A stretch of DNA of 64,000 bases from Saccharopolyspora spinosa NRRL 18395 (lineage in GTDB: Bacteria; Actinomycetota; Actinomycetes; Mycobacteriales; Pseudonocardiaceae), in contig NZ_GL877882.1 of the NCBI RefSeq assembly GCF_000194155.1, positions 134,233 to 198,232 on the forward strand, in the 5' to 3' direction. The translations under genes and the position numbers were made by a program. Below are positions 16,908-26,052 of the stretch, piece by piece. Under the pieces are notes generated by a model that did not search any database, was not told where the DNA came from, and saw only the letters and a program-made list of their open reading frames with translations. Every line of letters begins with the position of its first letter. Positions within the stretch are counted from its first letter, which is position 1.

Positions 16908-17977
16908 CAGTGCGTCGGGAACACTCGCCCCGGGGAAGTGGCCTGCTCGGTGGGATTCCGATCGAGGTGGTGCTGGTCGTCCTCGCCGCGGCGCTGGTGC
17001 TTTCGGCCCTGGTCGCCGTGGGCCTCGGGCCGGTGTCCATCTCGCCCGGCGAGGTGACGTCCATCGTGGGTGCCCACCTCGCCGGGCGCGGCGCGGCCGG
17101 GCCGTTCGACTTCATCGTGTGGGATCTGCGCGTGCCGCGGGTCCTGCAGGGCGTCTTCGTCGGCGCCGGGCTGGCCGTCGCCGGGCTGCTGACTCAGGCG
17201 ATGGTCCGGAACCCCCTGGGGGAGCCCTTCATCCTCGGGCTCACCTCGGGGGCGGGCGTAGGTGCCGTGCTCGTGCTGACCACGCTCGGTGCTGGCGTCG
17301 CCGGGCTGCTCACCCTGCCGCTGGCCGCGTTCGGCGGCGCGGTGGTCACCGCGCTGGTTGTGTTCGGGTTCTCGCGCACCGCAGGCCGGATCCAGGCCGG
17401 CCGGATGGTGATGACCGGCATCGCGGTCGGCCAGCTGCTCGCCGGGGTCATCTCGTTCCTGCTGCTGCGCACCAAGGACGTTGATGCGCAGCAGCAGATC
17501 CTGTTCTGGATCCTCGGCAGCCTCGCCGGTGCGCAGTGGCCGCTGACGCTGACCTGCGCGGCCGTCGTGCTCGTCCTGGTGATCGCCTCGGCGGGCGGTG
17601 CCGGCCGGCTGAACCTGCTGGTGCTCGGCGACGACGGTGCCGCCGCGCTCGGGCTCGACGCCGCCCGCGCCCGCGCCGTGCTGCTCGTCGTCGTCGCGTT
17701 GCTGACCGGGACCGTCGTCGCGGTCTCGGGCAGCATCGGGTTCATCGGGCTGATCGTGCCCAACCTGACCCGGCTGCTCGTCGGCGCCGACCACCGCCAC
17801 GCGCTGCCGGTCACGGTGCTGCTCGGCGCGCTCGTGATCGTCTGGTCCGACACCGCCGCGCGGCTGGTGCTGGCCCCGACGGAGCTGCCGATCGGCATCC
17901 TCACTGCCGCCATCGGCGTCCCGCTCTTCCTGGTGATCCTGCGCCGCAGCGCGGCGGGAACGGTGGGCCTGTCGTGA
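16904..17977 (+). CDS. FecCD/BtuC-type ABC transporter permease
   Basis: 357 aa permease with about ten membrane segments. Typical FecCD text: LGPVSISPGEV, DLRVPRVLQGVFVGAGLAVAGLLTQAMVRNPLGEPFILGLTSGA, and near the end SGSIGFIGLIVPNLTRLLVGADHRHALP (the ATPase contact loop). GTG 16904 overlaps the lipoprotein stop by 4 nt and the gene overlaps the ATPase likewise. A single permease gene implies a homodimer. Confidence 0.93.
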   Translation: MTVRREHSPRGSGLLGGIPIEVVLVVLAAALVLSALVAVGLGPVSISPGEVTSIVGAHLAGRGAAGPFDFIVWDLRVPRVLQGVFVGAGLAVAGLLTQAMVRNPLGEPFILGLTSGAGVGAVLVLTTLGAGVAGLLTLPLAAFGGAVVTALVVFGFSRTAGRIQAGRMVMTGIAVGQLLAGVISFLLLRTKDVDAQQQILFWILGSLAGAQWPLTLTCAAVVLVLVIASAGGAGRLNLLVLGDDGAAALGLDAARARAVLLVVVALLTGTVVAVSGSIGFIGLIVPNLTRLLVGADHRHALPVTVLLGALVIVWSDTAARLVLAPTELPIGILTAAIGVPLFLVILRRSAAGTVGLS

Positions 17978-18744
17978 AACTGGTCTTCGACGGCGTCTCC
18001 GCCGGTTACGCCGAAGTTCCCGCGGTCCACGACGTGACCTTGACGATCGCGCCGGGCGAGTTCGTCGCCGTGGTCGGGCCCAACGGCAGCGGGAAGTCCA
18101 CTTTGCTCAAGACCGTCTACCGCGCGCTGCGGCCTCGCGCGGGGGCGGTGTTGTTCGGGGACGAGGACGCGTGGATGGCCCGGCATCGTGACGTCGCGCG
18201 GCGGGTAGGGGTGCTCGGCCAGGACCAGGCCGGCGGTTACGACTTCACCGCGCGCGAAGCGGTGCGGCTCGGCCGGTACCCGCACCTCGGCGCGTTCGAC
18301 CGGCTCACCGCGGCCGACGAGGCGGTCGTGGCGGACGCGCTGGAACGCACCGGGGCCACGGTGTTCGCGGACCGGCCACTGTCCACATTGTCTGGTGGTG
18401 AGCGGCAGCGCGTGCTGCTGGCCAGGGCGCTGGCCCAGCAACCGGAGCTGCTGGTGCTGGACGAGCCGACCAACCATCTTGACCCGGCGCACCAAATCTC
18501 CGCGCTGAGCCTGGTGGCGTCGCTCGGTGTCACGGTCGTGGCCGCGTTGCACACATTGGACCTCGCGGCCCGGCACGCCACGATGATCGTCGCCCTAAAG
18601 GCGGGCACGATCGCCGCGGCGGGGCCGCCCGGCGAGGTGCTGACCCCCGCCGTCTTCCGCGATGTGTTCGAAGTGGACGGCAGTGTGGTCGCCGACCCGG
18701 TCGACGGGCGGCCGCGCGTGCTGCTTCGCGAAATGCGCGGCTGA
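17974..18744 (+). CDS. ABC transporter ATP-binding protein (FecE/BtuD class)
   Basis: 256 aa from GTG 17974. Walker A GPNGSGKST, signature LSGGERQRVLLARALAQ, Walker B LLVLDEPTNHLD and the switch His in AALHTLD are all intact. It energises import through the FecCD permease encoded immediately upstream with a 4-nt overlap. The operon has only these three importer genes, a complete class II importer. Confidence 0.93.
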   Translation: MKLVFDGVSAGYAEVPAVHDVTLTIAPGEFVAVVGPNGSGKSTLLKTVYRALRPRAGAVLFGDEDAWMARHRDVARRVGVLGQDQAGGYDFTAREAVRLGRYPHLGAFDRLTAADEAVVADALERTGATVFADRPLSTLSGGERQRVLLARALAQQPELLVLDEPTNHLDPAHQISALSLVASLGVTVVAALHTLDLAARHATMIVALKAGTIAAAGPPGEVLTPAVFRDVFEVDGSVVADPVDGRPRVLLREMRG

Positions 18745-18803
18745 CTCAGGATTCGGCGAGCGCCTCCGGGAACCGACCGGCCGCTCCGGCCGACTTATCC
18801 GAT

Positions 18804-19235
18804 ATGGACTGTCAGCGTTGTCGAGAGGCGCTCTCGGCCCTGGCCGACGGGCAGGCCGCTCCCGGTGAGGAGGCCGCCGCCGGGAGACACCTCGCGAGCT
18901 GCCCGGCCTGCCGGGTCGCGGCCGAGGGGATGGCCGCGGTCACCCGGTGGCTGCGGGTCCGCCCCGCCGTGCCGTCCCGTGACTTCGTCCCCGGCCTCCT
19001 GGCCGTCTTCGACGCGCAGGTGGCCGGGCGATCCCTCGTCGGCGCGAGCGTCGTCGCGTTGTGGGAACAGCCCCGGCCGGACGACGGACAACATTGCACG
19101 GCGCGCCGGCCGTGCTGCGTACCGGACCACGTGGTCGTCTGGGGCGTCGGCACGGCGAGCTGCGGGTGCGCCGCCGGCTGCGGGTGCGGCTGCCAGGACG
19201 GCGCCCCCTGCCAGTGCCACGCCTCTGTGGCGTGA
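18804..19235 (+). CDS. Zinc-finger (zf-HC2) protein with metallothionein-like cysteine-rich tail
   Basis: 143 aa with 14 cysteines. The N-terminal part is an anti-sigma-type zf-HC2 domain: MDCQRC and the H29-x3-C33-x2-C36 ligands. The middle (40-95) is ordinary, with no membrane span. The last 46 residues hold ten cysteines (98, 104, 105, 120, 122, 126, 128, 130, 136, 138) in CC, CxC and CxCxC patterns with a His after the last, like a copper or zinc metallothionein. It follows the metal importer by 60 nt. I infer a cytoplasmic metal sensor or buffer: either an anti-sigma factor whose tail senses Cu(I), or a chaperone. No sigma gene lies directly beside it; the nearest is at 25268. Confidence 0.7.
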   Translation: MDCQRCREALSALADGQAAPGEEAAAGRHLASCPACRVAAEGMAAVTRWLRVRPAVPSRDFVPGLLAVFDAQVAGRSLVGASVVALWEQPRPDDGQHCTARRPCCVPDHVVVWGVGTASCGCAAGCGCGCQDGAPCQCHASVA

Positions 19236-19645
19236 GCGGAGAGCCCCGGCCGCGCTCGGCGGCGCCCGGATCGAGCTGGCCGCGGTGTTCTGCACGGCCG
19301 CCGGTAGGTGGTGAGCGCGGTCGGCGGTCCGAGCAGGAGACGCGCGGCTGTCGGCCGACGTGAAGGCGAGGTGGCCGGATGGCAAGCAGCCGCAGGTGGT
19401 CCAGCAGGTCAGCGTCGTGAACTCGCCCGCCGACGACCTCGATCTGTTCGCAGGTCCACCGGCAGAACGCGAAGCTGCACACCGACGCCTCCGCAGACGA
19501 ATTATCCACAGTGGACTTCGGGCGCGGCTCGCCCGCCGGCGGGCGAGCTGATCGCACGCGGCGCTGCCGGTGCCAGGCAACCCCGTAGCGCCGATCGGGC
19601 AGGTTTTCCCACCGCCGGAACCCTGCGGTCCACGGTGCCGGTTTC
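19236..19645. other. About 400 nt without a recognised gene
   Basis: A small plus-strand frame (VVNSPADDLDLFAGPPAE, about 19415-19551) looks mildly protein-like but matches nothing I know and has no ribosome site. Minus-strand frames appear to be shadows. Confidence 0.4.
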
Positions 19646-19938
19646 ATGAGGACGAGCCCGGCCACCGCAGGCGGCATGCCGGGCCACGGCGGCACGATGG
19701 AGATGCCGGGGATGCCCGGGATGTCCATGCCTCCGCGTCCGGCTGTGCTGCGCCTGTCGACGTGGCGACCGTCGCCGTCGTGCTCGTGGTCTTCTTAACC
19801 TTGGCCGGCCTGGTCTTCCTGGCCCGGGCGATCTCCGACGCGCGTGGGCGCGGTCGGCGCTGCGCAGCCTCGGGGCGGCGCGAACGGGATGATGGCACTC
19901 GGCATGGCCCAGATGCTGCTGACCATGACCTGAGGCAA
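19646..19938 (+). pseudogene. Small Met/His-rich membrane protein, frame-disrupted
   Basis: From ATG 19646 one frame encodes GGMPGHGGTMEMPGMPGMSM, a Met/His-rich stretch typical of copper-binding proteins, and then runs into a stop at about 19796. A neighbouring frame supplies a clean membrane helix VDVATVAVVLVVFLTLAGLVF. The first frame again gives ANGMMALGMAQMLLTMT before a stop near 19933. Read together, with two compensating indels, these make one small single-span copper-associated protein. I cannot tell true decay from sequence error. It lies between the cysteine-rich protein and the CopD-CtaG gene, which fits a copper role. Confidence 0.5.
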
Positions 19939-20014
19939 CAGTCCGAAGTGGACATCCGATGTGCGGTGTCTCACACTCCGGAACCCGGGCCGGGCTCGGT
20001 CCGACACCTGGGAG

Positions 20015-21920
20015 GTGAAGACGCCCCGGTTCCGCGCCGTGGTCGTGTCGGCGGTGGTGGCCGGGCTCGCCCTGCTACTGCTCGTCGTCGCGACCGCGGG
20101 CGACGTTTACGCGCCCTTGGGCAACTCCGACCCGGGGGCGCTGACCACCTACGGGTTCGCCGTCGTCCGGTTCGTGGCCGACGCGGCCGCGGCCGGCTGT
20201 TTCGGCGGCCTCGTGTTCGCCACGTTCGTCGCGCCCGGTCGCCGGACTGGTGCCCTGTCGGCGGAGGCGTACGCGGCGAGCCGGTTCGCCGCGGGCTGCG
20301 CGGCCTGCTGGTTGGCCGCCGCGCTCGTCGCCGTGCCGTTCTCGGCGGCGGCCGCCTCGGGCCTGCCCGTCTCGCGCGTGCTGCGGCCCGAGGTGTTCCT
20401 GCCCATCCTGAACGCGACCGAGGAACCCAAGGCCTGGCTGTGCGTGGCGGTCGCGGCTGGCGTGCCCGGCGATGGCCTGGCGCACGGCCGTCGCGGCGGC
20501 GGTGGCCGCAGGGGTAGGGCTGCTGCCGCTGGTGTCCGTGGGGCGCGTCTCGGTGGGTGCCGGGCACGATCTGGCGACCAACGCGATGTTCTGGCACGTG
20601 CCCGCCGCGAGCGCGTGGCTCGGTGCGCTGGTGTCGCTGCTGGCCCGGCTGCGGCGCGGTCCTGCGGTCGAGGAACTCATCCTGCGCCGTTACCACCGGC
20701 TGTCGCTCACGTGTTTCGTGGTGACCGCCCTGTCGGGCGCGGTGGCCGGGTTCGTGTTGACCCGGCCGGACGGGCTGGTCAGCCGATACGGGCTCGTCCT
20801 CGCGGTCGAGACGGCGCTGCTGTTCGCCGCCGGGTTCGGCATCGCCGCGTGGCGCCGCCGCCGCTGCGGTGTGCGGCTCGTCGTGGCGGAGTTGGTGCTG
20901 CTGGCCCTGGGCACCGGTGGCTCGGCGGCGCTGACCGTGCTGGTCCCGCCCGCGTTCGTCAATCACCCGGCCACCGTGCATGAGATCCTGCTCGGCTACA
21001 GCCTCGACGCTCCGCAATCGTTTGCCCGGCTGGTTGGGGACTGGCGTCCGGACCTGCTGTTCGCCCCGCTCGCCCTGATCGCCGTCACGGCGTACCTGTT
21101 CGGGGCCCGGCGGTTGCGGCGCCGCGGTGACCAGTGGCCGCCGGGGCGGGTGGTGGCCTGGCTCGGCGGCTGGGTGATCGTCGTGGTCGTCACGTCGTCG
21201 GGGCTCGGCGTGTACTCGCCGGGGACGTTCAGCCTGCACATGGTCACGCACATGGCGCTCAACATGTTCGCCCCGGTCCTGCTGGTGCTGGGCGGCCCGG
21301 TCACGCTCGCTCTCCGCGCGCTGCCGGCGGGTGCGCCCGGCGACGTCCCGGGTGCCCGTGAGTGGGTCGCGTCACTGCTGCACGCCCCCGTGACGCGGTT
21401 CTTCGCCCACCCCGCGGTGGCGGCCATCCTGTTCGCCGGGTCGTTCTACGCGCTGTACTTCTCGGGCCTCTTCGGCCAGGCGATGCTCTACCACTGGGCG
21501 CACCAGCTGATGAAGGTCCACTTCCTGGTGACGGGCTACCTGTTCGCCTGGGTCGTGGTCGGTGCCGACCGGACGCCGCGGCAGCTGCCGCACCTGGCGC
21601 GGCTGGGCATGCTCTTCGCGGTGATGCCGTTCCACGCCTTCTTCGGCGTGATCCTGATGAGCAAGCAGACGGTGATCGCCTACACCTACTACCACTACCT
21701 CGCGCTGCCGTGGGCCGGCGACCTGCTCGCCGACCAGCGGCTCGGCGGCGGCATCGCCTGGGCCAGCGGGGAGATCCCGATGGTCGTCATGGTCGTGGCC
21801 CTGCTCGTGCAGTGGGCTCGCGACGACGAGCGAACGGCCCGGCGGGCCGATCGCCACGGCGACAGCGAGATCGAGGCGTACAACGCGATGCTCGCCGAAC
21901 TGGGGTCACGACGCGGATGA
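20015..21920 (+). pseudogene. CopD-CtaG fusion (copper uptake/cytochrome oxidase assembly), split by one frameshift
   Basis: Actinobacteria encode fused membrane proteins with a CopD-like copper-transport half and a CtaG-like (caa3-type oxidase assembly) half. Here the N-terminal frame (FRAVVVSAVVAGLALLLLVV to PKAWLCVAVAAGV, 20015 to about 20467) breaks, and the protein continues one frame over from about 20472 (MAWRTAVAAAVAAGVGLLP) to 21920. The CtaG part has the His-rich membrane segments FSLHMVTHMALNMFAPVLL, YHWAHQLMKVHFLVTGY and MPFHAFFGVILM. A single extra base near 20465-20471 explains the break. An internal start at 20472 would make the 482-aa second part alone, but no ribosome site is seen there. 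Confidence 0.75.
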
Positions 21921-22088
21921 CGAGTCGCTCAGGCCTCCCTCCTCCGGTGCATTCCGGTCCACCACCGGTCCAGGAGTCGGCCCGTGAACCGGAGAAGTTC
22001 CAGGGGAAAGTAATCTCTTGATCGCGACTTCGGTGACCGCCCGGCCCGCCACCAGCTCAGCCACCCGGTTCACCCACGGAGAAATCGC

Positions 22089-24301
22089 ATGACAATCGCT
22101 GCTGCCCCGGCCACCGGGGAGGTCCGCACGGTCGACCTGGCCGTGACCGGAATGACCTGCGCCGCCTGTTCGGCGCGCGTCGAACGCACCCTCAACAAGC
22201 TCGACGGCGTCCGCGCGTCAGTCAACTACGCGACCGAGCGCGCGACCGTGCAGGTCCCCGCCGAGCTCGGTGACGAGGTCCTCGTTGAGCGCATCCGCAA
22301 GGCCGGCTACGGCGCCCGCGTCCGTGGCGAGGACGACGACGAAGACCTCACCCTGACCCGGGTGCGCGACCTGCGCCGCCGGCTGATCGTCGCCGCCGTG
22401 CTGGCCGTGCCGCTGTGTGATCTCTCGATCACCCTCGCCCTGGTGCCGTCGCTGCGCTTCCCGGCCTGGCAGCTGGTGTGCCTCGCCCTCGCGGTGCCGG
22501 TGGTGTTCTGGGCGGCGCTGCCGTTCCACCGGGCGACGCTGCGGAACCTGCGCCACCGGTCGTCCAGCATGGACACCCTCGTATCGCTCGGCGTACTGGC
22601 GTCCTTCGCCTGGTCGGCCTGGGCGACGCTGTTCGGCGGCCACGAGCCGGGCTACTGGGTCGGGTTCGGGCCGACCGCGGCCGGTGCCGACGCGATCTAT
22701 ACTTCGAGAGCCGGTCCCGGCGCAACGCCGCCGGGCTGCTGGCCGCCCTGGACGCGCTCGCCGCGAAGGAGGTGCGCGTCCTTCTCGACGGCGTTGAGCG
22801 GATGGTGCCGGCGGGCGAGCTGACGGTCGACGCCCTTTTCGTCGTCAAGCCCGGCGAAGCCTTCGCCGCCGACGGCGTCGTCGAAAGTGGCAGGTCTACT
22901 GTGGACGTCAGCGCGGTCACCGGCGAGCCGGTGCCCGCCGAGGTCGTTCCGGGCGACCGCGTGATCGGTGCTTCCGTGAACCGCGAGGGCCGGCTGGTGG
23001 TGCGCGCCAACGCGGTCGGCACCCACACCCAGCTCGCCCAGATGACCGCGCTCGCCGAGCAGGCCCAGGCCCGAAAGGCCTCGGTGCAGCGGCTGGTCGA
23101 CCGGATCTGCGCGGTGTTCGTACCGGTCGTGCTGGTGCTGGCGCTGCTCACCCTGGGCGGGTGGCTGCTCACCGGGAACCCGGTCAGGGACGCCTTCACC
23201 GCCGCCGTGTCAGTGCTGATCATTGCCTGCCCGTGCGCGCTCGGCCTGGCTACCCCGACCGCGTTGATGGCCGGGGTCGGCCGCGGGGCGCAGCTGGGCA
23301 TCCTGATCAAGGGCCCGGACGCGCTGGAGGCGAGCCGCCGGGTGGACACCGTCGTGCTCGACAAGACGGGCACGGTGACCACCGGCCGGATGACCGTCAC
23401 CGGCTGCCACCCGGCGCCCGGCCGTAGCCGCAGGGACCTGCTCTGGTTCGCCGGCGCCGCGGAATCAGGTTCCGAGCACGCGATCGCCGCCGCCGTGGTG
23501 ACGGCCGCGCGCGCGGAACTGCCCGAACTGCCGGAGATCTCGGCGTTCACCGCGTTGCCCGGGCTCGGCGCGGAAGCCACTGTGGACGGTTACGCCGTCC
23601 TGGTCGGCAGCCCCCGCCTGTTCGGTGAACGCGGGATCATGGTCCCGGAGTTCGACGATCTCGTCGACGAAACCCACGCCGCCGGAGCCGTGCCAGTGCT
23701 CGTCGCGGTCGACGGTGAGGCCGCGGGGCTGCTCGAGGTCCGCGACGTGGTCAAGCCCTCCGCCGCGGCGGCCGTGGCCGCACTGCGTGCACAGGGATTG
23801 CGGACCGTGCTGCTCACCGGCGACCACGAGGTCGCGGCCCGTACGGTCGCCGCCGAGATCGGTGTCGACGACGTCCGCGCCGAGGTACTGCCCGCGGACA
23901 AGGCCCGCGAGATCGAAGCGCTGCAAGCCACCGGAGCCCGGGTCGCGATGGTGGGGGACGGGATCAACGACGGTCCCGCCCTGGCCACCGCCGACCTCGG
24001 CATGGTCATGGCCCACGGCAGCGATATCGCGCTGCGCTCGGCCGACCTGGTGCTGGTGCGGGACGACCTACGCGTCGTTCCCGACGCGATCCGCCTCGCG
24101 GACCGGACGCTGCGGATCATCCGCGGTAACTTGGCATGGGCCTTCGGTTACAACGTGGCAGCACTGCCGCTCGCGGCCTTCGGCCTGCTCAACCCCCTCA
24201 TCGCGGGCGCGGCTATGTCGCTGTCCTCGGTGCTGGTGGTTTCGAACAGCCTGCGGCTGCGGTCCTTCGACGGTTCCGGTGGCGAGGAGAGGCACGACTG
24301 A
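22089..24301 (+). pseudogene. Copper P1B-type ATPase interrupted by a short deletion/frameshift
   Basis: Heavy-metal (Cu+) transporting ATPase. From ATG 22089 (GGAG upstream) the N-terminal metal-binding domain GMTCAACSARVERTLNKLDGV and the first membrane helices are intact up to GADAIY near 22700. The text then jumps to FESRSRRNAAGLLAAL in another frame. The membrane segment and loop that normally lie between (about 16 residues) are missing, which fits a deletion of about 46-49 nt. Downstream everything is normal: IIACPCALGLATPTA (CPC), VVLDKTGTVTTG (phosphorylated Asp), SEHAIA (HP-like site, here SEHA), VGDGINDGPALATAD. As written it is two pieces. It belongs with the copper genes on either side and is probably inactive. 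Confidence 0.82.
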
Positions 24302-24329
24302 CGGCGAGGAAGAAGTCTGACGTGGTGAC

Positions 24330-24452
24330 CGCGAAAAAGGCGTTGTCGGCAACGCCTGGACGACGATCGCGGCGGGCAACTCGTGAAATCCCTTGGAAGT
24401 AGCGCGTTTGACGACATCGACCTCGATATCCCGTGGTGCACCATAAGATCGT
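24330..24452 (-). pseudogene. Possible IS5-type transposase scrap
   Basis: A minus-strand frame reads DIEVDVVKRATSKGFHELP, close to the VVKRSDxAKGFxxLPRRW block that precedes the end of IS5-like DDE transposases, but the text then departs from the family. Only this piece is present. Confidence 0.35.
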
Positions 24453-24462
24453 CTGAGTCGCG

Positions 24463-25203
24463 TCAGCTGGCGCGTCGGTAGCCGGTGGGGCCGAGTCGGC
24501 GTCCGCCGTCTTCGGTGCGGGTGGGGCCGAGTTCGTCGGCGACGTGGTCGTCGGTTGCCGCCAGATCGTCGTTCACCGGCCGCAGGCCGGCCGGGCGGGG
24601 CCGCGACCGCCGCTGGTCGCGACGGATCAAGAGCAGCAGCACGAGTCCCAGCACCAGCAGGATGTGCGAGGCCAGACGGCTCACCGTGACGTCGCCGTTG
24701 ACCAGGTCGACCACGCTGAACCCGGTCAGCACCACGAGGAAGGCGGCGAGGACAGGCAGCAGACCGGCGACTGCGCGCACCCGCACCGCGGTCCAGACGA
24801 ACCCGAGGCCCAGCGCCAGGTTCCACGACGTGCTTTCGTTGAACAGGTGCCCGCTCATCATCCCGTCCATGCCGTGCAGGTGGCCGCCGTGATCCAGCCC
24901 CAGCACCTGCACCGTGCCCAGCACGAGTTGGCACATCCCGACGAACGCGAGCAGGATCCGCGGCCAGCGCGGAAACAGCCGATCCGGCAGGGGCGCTGCG
25001 GCCGCGAGCACCGACTCCGTCAGGTCGGGTGTCGGTGCGACAGCTCGGACCCGGATCGCCCGGGACAACTCTGCCGCCCGCTGGTGCCAGGCCCGGCACG
25101 CCTCGCATTCGTCGAGGTGCCGCTCGACCTGCTCGTCCGGTATGGGCGACGGCTCGCCGTCCAGTCGGGCCGACAGCGCTTCGCGGTACGGGTAACAGTC
25201 CAC
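24463..25203 (-). CDS. Membrane anti-sigma factor (zf-HC2) with His/Met-rich loop
   Basis: 246 aa from GTG 25203. The N-terminal cytoplasmic zinc-binding domain reads DCYPYREALSARLDGE then ERHLDECEACRAWH (H-x3-C-x2-C). It is followed by four or five membrane helices starting at RILLAFVGMCQLVLGTVQVL. Between the first two helices is the loop LDHGGHLHGMDGMMSGH, carrying four His and several Met, a likely extracytoplasmic copper-binding site. It starts 64 nt after the SigC-like gene on the same strand, the normal sigma/anti-sigma order. I infer that copper binding or loss at this loop controls release of the sigma factor; the M. tuberculosis SigC locus has no obvious partner of this kind. Confidence 0.82.
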   Translation of the reverse strand: MDCYPYREALSARLDGEPSPIPDEQVERHLDECEACRAWHQRAAELSRAIRVRAVAPTPDLTESVLAAAAPLPDRLFPRWPRILLAFVGMCQLVLGTVQVLGLDHGGHLHGMDGMMSGHLFNESTSWNLALGLGFVWTAVRVRAVAGLLPVLAAFLVVLTGFSVVDLVNGDVTVSRLASHILLVLGLVLLLLIRRDQRRSRPRPAGLRPVNDDLAATDDHVADELGPTRTEDGGRRLGPTGYRRAS

Positions 25204-25267
25204 GTCTATAGAGTCGCGCCACCTCGAGATCGAGTTCCCGCGGGGTCGCAACCGCTTTACAGGTGAC

Positions 25268-25837
25268 TCAGCCGGTACCTTCCGAGGACTGTGCGTGACG
25301 GTCCAGCAGGGCATCCCGGCCGCGCGCGACCCGGGAGCGCACGGTGCCGATCGCACATCCGCATATCTCGGCAGTTTCCTCGTAGGTGAGCCCAAGGACT
25401 TGGGTGAGCAACAGCGCTTCCCGTTGGTGGGTGTCGAGGCCGTCCAACAGCATGTTCAGCTCGACGAGGTCTTCGAAACCGGGGCTCTGGTTTCCTGCTT
25501 GTCTCAGGTCGGCGGCGGTGTTCCAGTCCACCGAATCCGCGACCTTGGGCCGGGCGCATTCGGCCCGGATCTGGTCCACGACGGCCCGGCGGGCGATCGA
25601 CAACAGCCAGGCCCTCGCTGAGGAGCGAGCGGCGAAGCGGCGGATGCTCTTGATCGCTCTCAGATACGTTTCCTGCGTGAGGTCGTCGGCCTTGCGAACG
25701 TCGGTGAGGTGCGCGATGTAACGCCACACGTCCCGCTGGGTCTCCCGGATGAACTGCTCCAGCGAGCGACGATCACCCGACCCGGCTGCCAGCGCGAGCT
25801 CGGTCAGCCGGGCGTCCTCGGCCGCGGAGTGACTCAT
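25268..25837 (-). CDS. sigC: ECF RNA polymerase sigma factor, SigC family
   Basis: 189 aa from ATG 25837. Region 2: QRDVWRYIAHLTDVRKADDLTQETYLRAIKSI and ARSSARAWLLSIARRAVVDQIRAE. Region 4: LDTHQREALLLTQVLGLTYEETAEICGCAIGTVRSRVARGRDALL. The wording is very close to mycobacterial SigC, including FEDLVELNMLLDGL between the domains. In M. tuberculosis SigC has been linked to copper acquisition, including ctpB and the isonitrile-lipopeptide nrp locus. Here it lies between two copper ATPase genes and 10 kb from an isonitrile synthase operon. It should direct RNA polymerase to this copper regulon, held back by the membrane anti-sigma factor downstream. Confidence 0.88.
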   Translation of the reverse strand: MSHSAAEDARLTELALAAGSGDRRSLEQFIRETQRDVWRYIAHLTDVRKADDLTQETYLRAIKSIRRFAARSSARAWLLSIARRAVVDQIRAECARPKVADSVDWNTAADLRQAGNQSPGFEDLVELNMLLDGLDTHQREALLLTQVLGLTYEETAEICGCAIGTVRSRVARGRDALLDRHAQSSEGTG

Positions 25838-26052
25838 AGCCGAGCAGGCTAGTCGCTCCCAGACTGCGGACGGGTCACCGCTCCCTCCTTGTGGCGCTCG
25901 ACACGGGTTGGCCTGGTGTCCCTTCGGGAACTTCCCGGCTTTCCCGCACGACTTCTTGGACAGCCTGCTCTCAAACCACATGGGTTTGGGGGGCACGGCT
26001 CCCACGGTACGGACCCGGCCGCGCGCGGCCTTTCGTGAAAGGTGCACCCGGC

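Noticed and set aside
17194..18576. 460-codon minus-strand frame opposite the importer permease and ATPase
   Set aside because: The plus-strand genes have complete Walker and FecCD motifs. The antisense product is Ser/Arg/Thr-rich noise.
20472..21920. Independent CtaG gene starting at ATG 20472
   Set aside because: There is no ribosome site, the preceding frame encodes the matching CopD half up to the same point, and the fused form is normal in actinobacteria, so a frameshift is the simpler reading.
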